64,000 bases of DNA from Haloferax larsenii JCM 13917 (lineage in GTDB: Archaea; Halobacteriota; Halobacteria; Halobacteriales; Haloferacaceae): assembly GCF_000336955.1 (NCBI RefSeq), contig NZ_AOLI01000004.1, positions 1 through 64,000 of the forward strand, read 5' to 3'. Shown here piece by piece: positions 24,799-35,048 of the stretch. The notes below the pieces were generated by a model. It had not been told where the DNA came from and made no database searches. It saw only the letters and a list, made by a program, of their open reading frames with translations. The position numbers and the translations under genes are program-made. The first letter of the stretch is position 1; each line of letters starts with the position of its first letter.

Positions 24799-27435
24799 TC
24801 AGCTGAAGTCCTCGATCTCCAGCTGGGTATCCGATTGCTCCTTCACGTACTCAGCGATATCATCGTAGTCATCGTCTCCTTCAATTTCGGAGAGCCTTCG
24901 GAGAGCGTTGATCGCTCCTTCATCAGTCCATTTACCGAACTTCTTCGCTAACTGGTCGGTCTCGAATAGGTAATACAGGTAGTGGGCCTTGTCGATAGAC
25001 AGTGGGTTGTTCTTGTTTTCCAGGCGCTCAGCTCGTTCAAGCGGACTCAGGATGACAAGGTCGTCTCCCTGCTGTTCCAGCAGATCTTCGTGAACCAGTT
25101 CGGCCACGTCGACCCCTCTCTGCCGGAGATCCTTGTTCAAGGCGTTGAACGAGAGCTCTTCTCCACGACCCAGTATATGGGTCAGGTAGACTGCGCTGAG
25201 AGGGTCCATTTCCTCGCTGAGGATTTGGAACCGTTCTTCGAGCAGTTGCTCGTCGACGATTTCTTTGATGGCGTCGACGGCCTCGACGACGTCCATCTGT
25301 TCTCCGTCACGGGTGACGTTCGGGTAGTGTTTCGAGAAGATTTCCAGGCACTTACCCATCGCAACCACGAAGATATCGCCGCCGGTCAAACGGCGACCTG
25401 CTTGCTCCAGTCGGTCGATCTCATCTTCTGCCCGGAAGTAGATATCGTCCTCAAGTGACTTCCAGGAGACTTCCTCAGGGTCTTCTTGGCGTTTCCTGCA
25501 GACGATGATGGTGTCGTAGTCGACGGTTGCTCTGCCGTGTCTGGTACCTCCACGGGTCTCGCTGTTCACAGGGTAAAGAGCGCTGATATAGAAGTCGGCG
25601 TCGAGAACGGATTGAAGCGTTGAACCCCAGGCCTCAGTCTCCTTGTGGTGGAAGGTGAAGGCCATGATACCGTCGTCGGTCAGCTTCCGATGGGATTCGT
25701 TGAAGACGTTGGTCAGGGTCTCGATGTAGTGCTCCTCGGTTCTCTTGTCTTCGACGTCTTTTGCAGGGTCGACAACAGCCTCGCTCTTCTTCGGAGTGCG
25801 TTCTCCCTGGAAGTGCTCATAGGTGTCGCTGAGAACCTCGTGGAGCCAAACGTAGTAGAAGTCCGAGAGCTCGGCGTACATCTCGTTGTCGTAGTACGGA
25901 GGATCCGTGATGATCGCATCCACTGATTCGTCTTCGATAGGCAGGTATTCAGAGGTACCACAGCGGAGGAAGGCATTCCCCTCTTCTCCAAGGTCGGAGG
26001 CATCGTCCACAAGTAAGCCCTCTACCGGCGTCTGCATCTGTTTGTCTTGCGAATTGCCGTCCTCGTCGATGTATTTCTCGACTGGGCTCTGACACCACTC
26101 CTTCGCAGCCTTCGTCTTATCGAACATTCCCTTGAAGGTGCCACGGCCATAGTCGCTTCCCCAGATATTGCCTTCAACAGGTGTGTGACGGGCGATAATC
26201 GTGTTGTAGTTGTATATGGGTTCAAGCTTGTTCGCCACCCGGTTGTACATGCAGAACATGTTGTTCGACTCCAGCATGGCGGAGAACGTGGTGAGCAGGA
26301 ACTCCTTCACGTTCTGATCCTCGATGTCGTCTATCTCGTCAAGGAGTCGGCTCAGCAGGAGCAGCTGCCGATCGTTGAACATCTGGTGGTACTTGTGGTA
26401 GCCGTGGTTCCAAGCCCGGTCACTGCTGCCCTGGTACCTGTCCTGCTCGGGGATCGGAAGCTCGTCCCATTCTTCCTCTAATTCTTGACTGGCCTTTTCG
26501 TACAGCTCTAAGTCGTGATCAGTGGGATCTTTGTATCCTTTCTCGTCGCAGGAGCTGCAGTAGTACTCGACCGCGTAAATCTGGGAGTCCGGTTTTCCGA
26601 AGCGTTTCGTGGCGTCGATGATCTTGCTCCGGACACCGCAGTCAGGACAGGTGTAGTTCTGACCTGAGGCGGTTCCCTCCTTGGGCATGAACTTGTTACC
26701 GCAGTCGTCGTTCACGCATTTCGTCTCAGTGCTGTGGTCGTCAGTTTGCTGGACGGTCCAGCAGTCTGGGCAGAGAACGTTCTTGTAGCTATCTTTGGAG
26801 GAACGGGAGTCTGCGAAGTAGTAGCCCTTGAACAGGGGGACATCGTGGCCGCAGTTCAGGCACTCGATCTCTTTCACCCAGAAATAGTACATCGCATCCG
26901 CCATGTCGTCGCAGTCCGGACACGGTGTCTGGTAGTACTCAAGAATCTCTTCTCCGACTGATTCATAGATCTCGTCGTAGGCCTCCTGCAGATCATCAAT
27001 GTCCACGGATTCAATCTCTTTCTTCACCGTGAACCAGGCGACAGGATTCAGGTCACTGCCGATGACGTTGCAGCCCATCCGCAGGGCCTCGACGATGGTG
27101 GTTCCGCCGCCCATGAAGGGGTCGAGAACTGTTTTTCCGTCGAAGTCGACGTCTTCCAGGTAGTAGTCCCACAAGGCCTCAGGGTTGTCCCAGTCGATGT
27201 CCGGCAGTTCCTCGAAGCTCTCCTGACCGTTCTCCTTGATATGGATTTCATCCTCTGCAAGGGAATACAGGAGCATGGTGCGGAAGACTGAGCCCAGCCT
27301 CCTGGCCCAGTACTTGTGCATCGTATACACTGGCCGGTAGTACCGCTTGGCGTGGCCTTCCTTCGATGCGATTTCGTTGACTTCCTCGATCGGGAACGAG
27401 ATCTCGATAGGTCGACGACTATTGTCCTTACTCAT
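24799..27435 (-). CDS. DUF1156 adenine-specific DNA methyltransferase with zinc ribbons (COG1743 type)
   Basis: 878 residues. The N-terminal part (YYRPVYTMHKYWARR) is the DUF1156 signature. Motif I is LDPFMGGGTTIVEALRMG (residues 104-121) and the catalytic motif IV is IITDPPYYDNEMY (about residue 510). Between them is a large insertion with several CxxC pairs (CPDCDD, CLNCG, CPDCW, CVNDDCG, CPDCG, CSSCD), likely two or three zinc ribbons for DNA recognition. This family is found beside DUF499 ATPases and PglZ proteins, as here, where it replaces PglX of classical BREX. It is separated by 6 bases from the PglZ gene. Confidence 0.88.
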   Translation of the reverse strand: MSKDNSRRPIEISFPIEEVNEIASKEGHAKRYYRPVYTMHKYWARRLGSVFRTMLLYSLAEDEIHIKENGQESFEELPDIDWDNPEALWDYYLEDVDFDGKTVLDPFMGGGTTIVEALRMGCNVIGSDLNPVAWFTVKKEIESVDIDDLQEAYDEIYESVGEEILEYYQTPCPDCDDMADAMYYFWVKEIECLNCGHDVPLFKGYYFADSRSSKDSYKNVLCPDCWTVQQTDDHSTETKCVNDDCGNKFMPKEGTASGQNYTCPDCGVRSKIIDATKRFGKPDSQIYAVEYYCSSCDEKGYKDPTDHDLELYEKASQELEEEWDELPIPEQDRYQGSSDRAWNHGYHKYHQMFNDRQLLLLSRLLDEIDDIEDQNVKEFLLTTFSAMLESNNMFCMYNRVANKLEPIYNYNTIIARHTPVEGNIWGSDYGRGTFKGMFDKTKAAKEWCQSPVEKYIDEDGNSQDKQMQTPVEGLLVDDASDLGEEGNAFLRCGTSEYLPIEDESVDAIITDPPYYDNEMYAELSDFYYVWLHEVLSDTYEHFQGERTPKKSEAVVDPAKDVEDKRTEEHYIETLTNVFNESHRKLTDDGIMAFTFHHKETEAWGSTLQSVLDADFYISALYPVNSETRGGTRHGRATVDYDTIIVCRKRQEDPEEVSWKSLEDDIYFRAEDEIDRLEQAGRRLTGGDIFVVAMGKCLEIFSKHYPNVTRDGEQMDVVEAVDAIKEIVDEQLLEERFQILSEEMDPLSAVYLTHILGRGEELSFNALNKDLRQRGVDVAELVHEDLLEQQGDDLVILSPLERAERLENKNNPLSIDKAHYLYYLFETDQLAKKFGKWTDEGAINALRRLSEIEGDDDYDDIAEYVKEQSDTQLEIEDFS

Positions 27436-27441
27436 GATTTG

Positions 27442-28332
27442 TTAGAGGCTGACATTGATTCGCGGTGTAACGCATTCAGAGACGCTAAGACCTCCATGCT
27501 GGAAATTCGAATACTTCCCTCCTGCAGGCCAAGTGTACCTTCCGAGAGGCATGTAGTATCCATCTGCCTCCACGACAAGGCCTTCTTCTACGAGGTCGTC
27601 GGCGTTGACCTCTCCGACGCTTTCGAACCTTCCACTGAAAGTTGCTTGCAGCCGGTTTTTCTGCCGGTCTGAAATCTGGAAGGTGTGACCGGAGTCCAAC
27701 CGGGCGTACCCGTGGTCCGAGGTAATCACCAACGAATCCGTTTCAAGCTGGTCGATGATGTTACGGAGTGCATTCTCTGACTTCTCGTACATCTCCTCGA
27801 TCGAGGACAATTTGGTCTTCCCTTCCTGGATATTCTCGAGGAGTGCGTCAGGGTAACGGCACCAGATGATCCGTTCGTCACCATCCAGAGACGGTTCTTG
27901 GCTCTGCACGCTCGCAGTTTTGTAATCCTTCTTCAGGTCGGAGTACCCGACTCGGTTCCGGAAAGGCATCGTCTCCGAAGGAACGGTGGAATACGAGTAA
28001 CCGATCGACAGCTCACTGGCTTCGTCCTCCAAGAGCTGTACGAAGAGGGAGGCCTCTCGGACACTCATCGAGTCCATCATCACCAGTGCTCCATCCTCGG
28101 GAACGGTCATGGAGGCCTGGTTCACACACCGATCCGTCAGGATCTCAGTATAGAACTCGCTGTAGACGTCGAGCAGCAGGCGTTCATACTCAACCATTTG
28201 CGACTCTCGACTGTAGTGCGAGGCGATATCGTCTCCGGCAGGAGCCCAGATGTTCCAGACTGCCTCCCAGACCGAGTCGACGGGATCTTCGGCGTCGACC
28301 AGGTTGGTGAGGACCTCAGTCTTGAACTTCAC
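27442..28332 (-). CDS. pglZ: PglZ-family alkaline-phosphatase-like protein
   Basis: 296 residues. Metal-site motifs of the alkaline phosphatase superfamily are visible: ALVMMDSMSVREA (first metal/nucleophile region, about 92-105), LVITSDHGYARL (about 210) and FQHGGLSVSECVTP (about 275), the last being characteristic of PglZ. It is short compared with BREX PglZ proteins (often over 800 residues), so it is close to a minimal phosphatase-like core. It overlaps the DUF499 gene by 17 nt, which argues for a stoichiometric complex. Confidence 0.82.
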   Translation of the reverse strand: MKFKTEVLTNLVDAEDPVDSVWEAVWNIWAPAGDDIASHYSRESQMVEYERLLLDVYSEFYTEILTDRCVNQASMTVPEDGALVMMDSMSVREASLFVQLLEDEASELSIGYSYSTVPSETMPFRNRVGYSDLKKDYKTASVQSQEPSLDGDERIIWCRYPDALLENIQEGKTKLSSIEEMYEKSENALRNIIDQLETDSLVITSDHGYARLDSGHTFQISDRQKNRLQATFSGRFESVGEVNADDLVEEGLVVEADGYYMPLGRYTWPAGGKYSNFQHGGLSVSECVTPRINVSL

Positions 28333-30820
28333 TCTCGATCACCACCTGTGCGTTGATATGAGTCGCACTTGGCAGCTGCTCCAAGAACTCGATTAACTCC
28401 TCCTTCGACAAATCATCTAAATCGTAGGAGAGATCGATATGTGTGGCAGTGTCCGAGTCTCCGTTAACCCGAGACTCAGCTACACTTCGGAGAACACGGG
28501 CGCTGTTACCCTCTAACTGCACCGTCTTTGTCTCCGTCTGTTTACTGACGGTTTCTCCTTCCTCCCCTGTCCCTGACTCGGTACGCCCGACAGTGGTCGT
28601 GGTTCCGTCTCCGGCACCGATACTGCTTCCATTCGTAACCCCTGGTGACCCCGTAGCTCCGGGGTCGGGCTCAGGCTCTGGCTCCGTCTCCGTGTAAACC
28701 GACTCATCCAGGTTGTCCGGGTGGTGGATAGTCAGGTCATCGTTGAGATCTGGCAGCGGATCTCCCTTCTGAGTCGCGTAGAACTTCGCCCGGTCACTCT
28801 CCAAGATGATCTTCGCATCTCGGTAAAGCTGGCCGAGAGCAGAGTAAAACGCACTGTCCTCCAGGATCACCGGCATCCGCCGGAACTGCCTGAAGTCGTT
28901 GAGCATCGAGGCCACGTTAACCCCGTTCTCAGCATCTCGCACCTCCTCGACGATCTTTTCCCCTATGTAGGTCTTGTCACGGCCTACCTTGCTCTTCACG
29001 TCCTCCACGTCGGGACTGACAGACTTCTTCCTCATCCGCAGACCGCCGTCCGAGTCAGTCCACTTGACCCAGCTACCATAGTTATCCTCAAGCTCGTTCC
29101 GGAGCTCCCGGCGTTCGTCCCGGATGATCTTCTCCAATTCCCCTTGTTCGTCGTCGACTTTCCCTCTCAGGTTCTCTGCTCCCAGCACGCGGGCTGCCTT
29201 ACTGATCAGGTCGTCGTCCTGCCGGATCTTCTGGTTGGCTGTGACGAAGAGAACCGTGTTCTGGTAGGTGCGGCCCTCATAGAAATCGTTCAGCTTCTTT
29301 TCCAAGGCCCCGTTCGACAGGTAATCCAGCATCACCACGACCGAGATATCCCGTGAGTCCGAGACTTCGTCTTCAGGGTAGACAACTACATCTCCGCTCC
29401 AAACATCATCGCGCACCACTTCTGCCAGCTTTTCTTCGATAGCATCTCTTTCGCCCTCTAACACTCGTTCCTGTTCTCGGGTTACGAGAGCGGTGAGCTT
29501 CGGATCCTCAGTGATGTAGTAATTGTCTTTCTGGCCGTCCCGGTCCAGGTAGTGGGCGGTGCCGTACAGGTTCTGGAGCGACATATCCAGCTTGGACACC
29601 GAGTTTTTCCCTGGTTTGTACGTACCCAGCAGGCACTGGGTGACGGAGGCCATCTGAGACCGCTCGTCCAGAGTGTATAGCAGGATGGTCTTCAGCAGTT
29701 CCTCCCCGTAGTCGATTTTCTCGACTGAGTCAAGGTCGGAGACGTACCGGTTGAACAGTGTCTGGTTGATCCCTCGGAACGCAGCTGCTTGGATATCGCT
29801 CGTGATGATGAGATCTGTCGCCTGGTACAGTCTGCGGACCGTGTCAGCGAGGACGTTCATCGCACCCCGGACGTTCTGCCGTTCCTTCCCACCTTCATAC
29901 AGATTGTCGAGCAGATCTAGGAGCTCAGGATGGAACGGGTAGGTCTCCACCATCCGGTTTTCGTACCGTTTCTCCTCTTCGATCTCGATAGGGTAGTTGT
30001 AGTTGTCGACGTAATCCTCGACGATATCCCGGACCATGTTTTCGTCCAGGTCCTTTCGCCGGGTCTCGAAGAGGCGGTGGAGAATAATCCGCTCTCGGTC
30101 GCCTGTGGCGTTCAGGTCGACGGCGTAGGGGTTCGTCCTGTTGAGGATTCGTTTGAAGTCGTCGCTCTTGTCCAGGAGCGTGATGAAGACAAACAGGTCC
30201 TCGTCCGGGTCATTTGCTACTTCCAGCAGGTTCTGGATGAAGAACTCGTTGCGTTCCACCAGTTCCTCATCTTCCGAGTCGCTGAATGACTCCCACCACG
30301 TCTCTATTTCGTCGAAAAAGATAGCAACGGGTTTCTCAGCGCAGAGATCTTCGATGTGGTCCGTCGTGACGTAGCGCTTCACGTCTTCAGAGATATCTTC
30401 CCGACCTAGGTCTTCGAAGATAGGCTCCCAGATGTGGTCTGCATCTGTCTCACTGGTGGAAAGGATGGTCGCATCCGCGGAGTCGGGGAGATCAAGGCCA
30501 AGCTCCCAGTCATCGAGCCATTCCTGACCCATCTCTGGGCTGTTGAAGAGGTGGTAGAGGGTCAGCAGGCCGTGCGACTTACCGGCTCCGTATGGTCCTG
30601 TGAGCGTGATCCCTCCCTGACTATCTCTGGCTCTGAGTTTATTGTCGACGTAGTCGAACGCAGTCTCCAGGGCGTTCGACGGGTATGTCATGGAAAGCAG
30701 GCGAGAAGGATCGTTTTCAAGCCGATCCTCTGACCCACCGACCTTGTGGGCTTGGAGAACCCCCTGAAATCTGCCTTCTCGAACTTCCTTGCGGGGAGTC
30801 AGAAGCTCTGAAATTGTCAT
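28316..30820 (-). CDS. DUF499-type BrxC/PglY-like ATPase (COG1483 type)
   Basis: 834 residues from the ATG at 30820 (MTISELLTPRKEVREG), where family similarity seems to begin; a longer start at 30931 has little support. Walker A is GPYGAGKSH (residues 75-83), a Walker B-like AIFFDEIETWWESF follows at about 165, and EDLFVFITLLDKSDDF is the sensor region. A Pro/Glu/Gly-rich linker (PEPEPDPGATG) separates the last 90 residues. DUF499 ATPases are the large P-loop partners of PglZ and DUF1156 methylases. It is the first gene of the operon. Confidence 0.85.
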   Translation of the reverse strand: MTISELLTPRKEVREGRFQGVLQAHKVGGSEDRLENDPSRLLSMTYPSNALETAFDYVDNKLRARDSQGGITLTGPYGAGKSHGLLTLYHLFNSPEMGQEWLDDWELGLDLPDSADATILSTSETDADHIWEPIFEDLGREDISEDVKRYVTTDHIEDLCAEKPVAIFFDEIETWWESFSDSEDEELVERNEFFIQNLLEVANDPDEDLFVFITLLDKSDDFKRILNRTNPYAVDLNATGDRERIILHRLFETRRKDLDENMVRDIVEDYVDNYNYPIEIEEEKRYENRMVETYPFHPELLDLLDNLYEGGKERQNVRGAMNVLADTVRRLYQATDLIITSDIQAAAFRGINQTLFNRYVSDLDSVEKIDYGEELLKTILLYTLDERSQMASVTQCLLGTYKPGKNSVSKLDMSLQNLYGTAHYLDRDGQKDNYYITEDPKLTALVTREQERVLEGERDAIEEKLAEVVRDDVWSGDVVVYPEDEVSDSRDISVVVMLDYLSNGALEKKLNDFYEGRTYQNTVLFVTANQKIRQDDDLISKAARVLGAENLRGKVDDEQGELEKIIRDERRELRNELEDNYGSWVKWTDSDGGLRMRKKSVSPDVEDVKSKVGRDKTYIGEKIVEEVRDAENGVNVASMLNDFRQFRRMPVILEDSAFYSALGQLYRDAKIILESDRAKFYATQKGDPLPDLNDDLTIHHPDNLDESVYTETEPEPEPDPGATGSPGVTNGSSIGAGDGTTTTVGRTESGTGEEGETVSKQTETKTVQLEGNSARVLRSVAESRVNGDSDTATHIDLSYDLDDLSKEELIEFLEQLPSATHINAQVVIESEVQD

Positions 30821-31035
30821 GCTCTTATGTTCTAACCGTGGCCTACTTGATGGTTTTCCAAAGGACGTAGATGGACGTTTGCCTGAATACTTCGCAGATT
30901 CCTGATTTTCAACTCGAATTATATATGACAATAATACTAGTGGTTTGGCCAGATCTTCCGGTCCTCTACCTCGCTAAGATCACACTGCAATACTCGAAAT
31001 CTAATACTATCCCTTCGGAGTGGCTCATCTCACGG

Positions 31036-32742
31036 TTAGCAGATGAGGAGGAACAGCCAGTAGGGAATGTAACAGAGGTTGACGCCATCCCGCTCCACAA
31101 CGAGTGAACCCGACTGCGTCACTTCCTTTGGCAGGCTATCCGCAATGATGAACCTGTAGGGTGCTTCGTAATCGAGGTCGAGAAGCTCCTCTCCGCCGGG
31201 TATTGGATGCTTCCCAACAGTCGGATCGAATTCAGCTGCAATCGTATCCGCATTTCCTGCGTGTGGATGATAGGAGAGAACGAACGGGACAACTACTCCA
31301 TCCTCATTGTGAAGGATGTAGTCGACAGTCCCCGACTCAGTCTCGAAGTATTCGACCTGCGGATCCTCGTCACCCGAGCCACCAACCCTCCATGCCAGTC
31401 TTTTTGCATGGTCAAATGCGACGGTTCGAGCTAGCTTGTACTCGAACTCGTGATTGAGCGATCCAGTCTTTTCGTATGTTTCGAATCCGTGGTGTTCCTG
31501 ACGCTGGGACAGAAGTACAACATGGCGTGGGTTCCGAAGGTAGAGTCGTGTACGGCGGTGGCGTTGAAGTGAGAAGTCGTGGGATTCCGAAACGGAGAGT
31601 CCGTCATCCAGCACGGACAGGTACGAATCGACAGTCCGCCGATCGACTTCCAGCTGGTCACTGATGTCGGTATATCGAAGCTCATTCCCAGCTTGGCTCG
31701 CAGCTAATGAAGCGATTCGATGGAGGTTCTCAGGTCGTTGAATCGATTCATACTCTGCGAGTTCCTTATAGAGATACAGGAGGAGATGAGATCGGATGAG
31801 TTCGTTTTTGACCGGGGTTTCCGTAGCGCGTAGGAAAATTCCACCTTTCTGCAGGTACTCACGAGCGGCCTCATACAGGCCATCTCGCTCAACGTCCGAG
31901 AAGGCTTCAAAGTAAAGCTGATTCAACGACGAGACCGCGTCGTCCAAGTTTTCCGATTCAGACAAATTACTCCGGACATCCTTTATCAGGGCCTCACCGT
32001 CCATACTCCTCGTTTGATGGGATTCCACACGAAGAGCAAAATCAGGGTCTGTCTCGAGTAACGCAGAGTCATCATATGCCCCTTGCTTGATGGTGTCGAT
32101 GAACTTCATCGGCAGCATCGCACGAGGATACTTGATTTTGGGCTCGCTCGAGGTCGAGATCCCACTCAAGTCGACCTGGGATTCTACAATGCCGGTCAGC
32201 AGTAGATAGGTATCATCATCTACGAGATCTAGAAGAGCGCTCTGTTCATCTTCATCGAGTCGCAGAGCCCCGATATCGTCGAGGATGATGTACTTACGAC
32301 CTCGACGTGGAGCGACGTGAGAACGGAAATAGTCGATAACGTTTTCGAGTTTTTCCACAGCACTGCTTGAAGGTTCGAGATGGTAGAGAGAATCCTCAAG
32401 AGGGACATAGAGGATCTGGCGTGGATCAACGGAGCCGACGATATCTAAATCACGATGGCTGGGAGAGAAGTCAACGGTGTCTGAATCAAGGATTGCAGCG
32501 ATGAATTGCTGAAGAAGCGTTGTTTTGCCGATTCCGGTCGGTCCGTAAATGGGATACACGAGACTCTCAGTACCGTCTTCTCTCTCGTCATCAATGGACT
32601 GCAGTACTTTGAGTAAGTCGGATCGTGGGTCTAGAGAAGCGGTTTGCTCTAAATCAGATAGTGAACCATTGCCCGTATCCCACCATTCGTTATGCCATTC
32701 AGCGTCTGCGATGAAATCAGAACCGTCAGATGGGTCCGTCAT
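31036..32742 (-). CDS. AAA ATPase with winged helix and C-terminal nuclease-like domain (DUF4143-like layout)
   Basis: 568 residues from the ATG at 32742, which is 27 nt from a good TATA box and therefore a leaderless start. Walker A is YGPTGIGKTTLL (about 66-77), Walker B KYIILDDIGAL (150-160), followed by LLLTGIVESQ. A winged helix (LRYTDISDQLEVDRRTVDSY) lies at about 370 and a C-terminal VDYILHNEDGVVVPF region resembles the degenerate PD-(D/E)XK fold of COG1373-type ATPases. It diverges from the AddB-like gene, with about 240 bases between them, and could be a regulator or an independent defence ATPase. Confidence 0.7.
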   Translation of the reverse strand: MTDPSDGSDFIADAEWHNEWWDTGNGSLSDLEQTASLDPRSDLLKVLQSIDDEREDGTESLVYPIYGPTGIGKTTLLQQFIAAILDSDTVDFSPSHRDLDIVGSVDPRQILYVPLEDSLYHLEPSSSAVEKLENVIDYFRSHVAPRRGRKYIILDDIGALRLDEDEQSALLDLVDDDTYLLLTGIVESQVDLSGISTSSEPKIKYPRAMLPMKFIDTIKQGAYDDSALLETDPDFALRVESHQTRSMDGEALIKDVRSNLSESENLDDAVSSLNQLYFEAFSDVERDGLYEAAREYLQKGGIFLRATETPVKNELIRSHLLLYLYKELAEYESIQRPENLHRIASLAASQAGNELRYTDISDQLEVDRRTVDSYLSVLDDGLSVSESHDFSLQRHRRTRLYLRNPRHVVLLSQRQEHHGFETYEKTGSLNHEFEYKLARTVAFDHAKRLAWRVGGSGDEDPQVEYFETESGTVDYILHNEDGVVVPFVLSYHPHAGNADTIAAEFDPTVGKHPIPGGEELLDLDYEAPYRFIIADSLPKEVTQSGSLVVERDGVNLCYIPYWLFLLIC

Positions 32743-32765
32743 AGAGGAACTTGACCCCGGCATAG

Positions 32766-32773
32766 TATAAATA
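32766..32773 (-). promoter_or_regulatory. TATA box of the AAA ATPase gene
   Basis: On the minus strand this reads TATTTATA, centred 27 nt before the ATG at 32742, the canonical distance for a leaderless haloarchaeal promoter. It decides the start against two upstream in-frame ATGs. Confidence 0.6.
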
Positions 32774-32984
32774 TGTAGCATCCTGATGAGGCAAATTTCA
32801 GTTTTAGCGTAGCACCAACGTTCTTGTAGGTGGGCTGTGAGGACCCTCAATATGATATGTCCCCATTTGGCTAGATTCGCTTTCGACTTACCCTGCAAAT
32901 CAGTAGCAGGCTCTCAGTCAAGGAAATTCTGGGCCAACCTCCGATCCACGAAGGAACAACTGGTGGTTGCGGGGGACGATAAGC

Positions 32985-35048
32985 GTGTCTGAGGTCCAGC
33001 ATTTCGATGGGACGCTCATTACTGTTCCATTCGGGACTGGAGAGCCCAGATCAACAGTTATTGAGCAATATCAGGCCCTTCTCAAGGAATATAATCCAGA
33101 AGACATCCTCGTCATCACTGGATCTCCGACGAGCATGGAGACGTTTCGGGAGGAACTCAAAGACATAGCACCCGGATCAGCTGTCCCACGTGTAACGTCC
33201 TTAGTCGTTCAAGCGACCGATGTCGTGAATCAGACCGATAACCGAGCGATTCTCTCAGACGCAATGCGGCGCGAGCTCGTCCATCGGTTCCTTGAAGAGC
33301 AAGAGTGGGACAGTGAGCATTTCCAGCGTGCAGCCGAACAACCCTCCTTCGTGAGTGATGTCGCCCAGCTCATGGAAACTGCCACGTGGCAGGATGTCTC
33401 CTTCGAGAAGACACCAGAGCTAGTTGAAGTTGCGGAACTCGTCGAAGCGTTCCACGAATGGCTCGACGAGCATAACCACCTAGAACGGGGCCAGCTAATC
33501 ACCGAGGCGAATGCTGCGCTGTCGGAGACCGAGGAACGGGACGACGTCGTCGATGCCGAGGCAGTCCTCGCCGTCGAGTTTGAGGAGTTCCTCCCGCTTG
33601 ACCGTCGCTATCTTGCCACTGTGGCGGATGGGTTGGAACTCGTATGTGTAGCAGAAGAGAACGCGAGTGTTCGGCGGACATGGATCGAGCCGGGACCAAT
33701 TACTGACTACGTCTCATTTTCGAGGATAGAGTCTACTGCAAGGACAGCACCCCCATCTCGACCGGCTGCGACGGGTGCGTACCTGGCGACTGAAACCGTT
33801 CACGAAGATCCCGAGGTGGGGGAGGTGAACGTCATTCAGACAGAGACCGCCGACGAACAGATCAAGAAAGTCGCCGATGAAATCGAGCGGCTTCGAGATA
33901 GAGAGAACTGGGATTACGAGGATTTCGCCGTCGCACTGAAGCAGAGCGGTTCCGCAGTAATCGAGACGCTTCGTGCCTTCCAGCAAACAGGGGTTCCGAC
34001 AGAGTCCACGACTGTCACGGGGTTCGGCGATGATCCCGCTATTCGAGAGCTACTGCAGGTTGTTCGTTATCTGGCAGCCGATGATGACGATGCTCAAACA
34101 GAGCTGCTGGAAGCCTCGGTTTTAGACGAATCGATTCTGGCCTCTATCGAGCAGATGAAGGGCCTCTCAAGTCCGCTCCGACGGTGGGCGACCGAGTCGA
34201 ACATGAAGGTTCGAATCGCTGAGGAGACGTCTCCACTGAACGTTCGTGCCCAGTTCGGGAACGTTCAGCGGGCGTTCGCGATGGCGGAGTTCGTAGAAGA
34301 CACGCCGTTCATCGAAACGACCTGGGAGTCGTTCGCGACGATGCTTGAACGCGCCCACGAGTATGCTCCTCAACAGAACCAAACAAGTTCGACCGAACTT
34401 GACGGAGGTGTCCGAGTCGATCACTTACAGGCGATCAAAAACGGGTCCTTCCGAGCAGTCTTCTTGCTGGACATCGTCGACGAAGAGTACCCTGGATCAC
34501 CTTCCCTGACTCGGTTGTTCCCCCAAGAACGCCTCTCAGAGATGCCGGACTATCCGGGCGTAACACAGGTCGACGCAGAAGATGTCACCAACACCTTCCC
34601 GACCTCCTCGACAGCGTCAAGCCGCCCGTTCCGACGATACCATGCAGAGCATGCACGGCGGCGGCTCGCCATCGGAGCAACTGCTGCTGGCGATCGCCTG
34701 TACTTCTGTCTGTACAATCACAAAGACACCGCACTGGAAGAACGTGCTCAGCCGTCGCGGTTTCTCACGGACGCTTATCGGCACTTGCCGTGGGTTAAAG
34801 AGGCGACAGAATCAGAGATCAGGAGCGAGCGAAGAGCGGAAGAATATCTGCTCTCTCGGGTCGACAACGCTCTCGCTGACGTTCGTCGCTCTCACAGCCA
34901 AGACGTGACGGTCTCTCTCGACGAGGTCGAAGCCGAGCTTTCGGAGATTCAGCACCTCCTCAGTGAAAGCGGGAGCCGTGGCGAGCAGCTTCGTGATGCA
35001 CTGCAAGCACGTGTCGAATTTGCTGCCGGAGGGGTTCGACGTGACTGA
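32985..35048 (+). CDS. AddB/RecC-like inactivated-helicase protein
   Basis: About 687 residues starting at GTG 32985 (SEVQHFDGTLITVPFGTG). N-terminal features (DILVITGSPTSMETFREEL) and the later FRAVFLLDIVDEEYPGSP at about residue 488 match the degenerate helicase module of AddB, where a RecC-like loop replaces functional motifs. The usual C-terminal nuclease domain is missing from this chain and is encoded by the next gene, overlapping by 8 nt. It would act with AddA in end resection or degradation of foreign DNA. The upstream TTG at 32967 is an alternative start. Confidence 0.65.
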   Translation: MSEVQHFDGTLITVPFGTGEPRSTVIEQYQALLKEYNPEDILVITGSPTSMETFREELKDIAPGSAVPRVTSLVVQATDVVNQTDNRAILSDAMRRELVHRFLEEQEWDSEHFQRAAEQPSFVSDVAQLMETATWQDVSFEKTPELVEVAELVEAFHEWLDEHNHLERGQLITEANAALSETEERDDVVDAEAVLAVEFEEFLPLDRRYLATVADGLELVCVAEENASVRRTWIEPGPITDYVSFSRIESTARTAPPSRPAATGAYLATETVHEDPEVGEVNVIQTETADEQIKKVADEIERLRDRENWDYEDFAVALKQSGSAVIETLRAFQQTGVPTESTTVTGFGDDPAIRELLQVVRYLAADDDDAQTELLEASVLDESILASIEQMKGLSSPLRRWATESNMKVRIAEETSPLNVRAQFGNVQRAFAMAEFVEDTPFIETTWESFATMLERAHEYAPQQNQTSSTELDGGVRVDHLQAIKNGSFRAVFLLDIVDEEYPGSPSLTRLFPQERLSEMPDYPGVTQVDAEDVTNTFPTSSTASSRPFRRYHAEHARRRLAIGATAAGDRLYFCLYNHKDTALEERAQPSRFLTDAYRHLPWVKEATESEIRSERRAEEYLLSRVDNALADVRRSHSQDVTVSLDEVEAELSEIQHLLSESGSRGEQLRDALQARVEFAAGGVRRD

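Noticed and set aside
30871-31107. 78-codon plus-strand frame between the DUF499 and AAA genes
   Set aside because: Antisense to the end of the AAA gene, poor start context and no motif.
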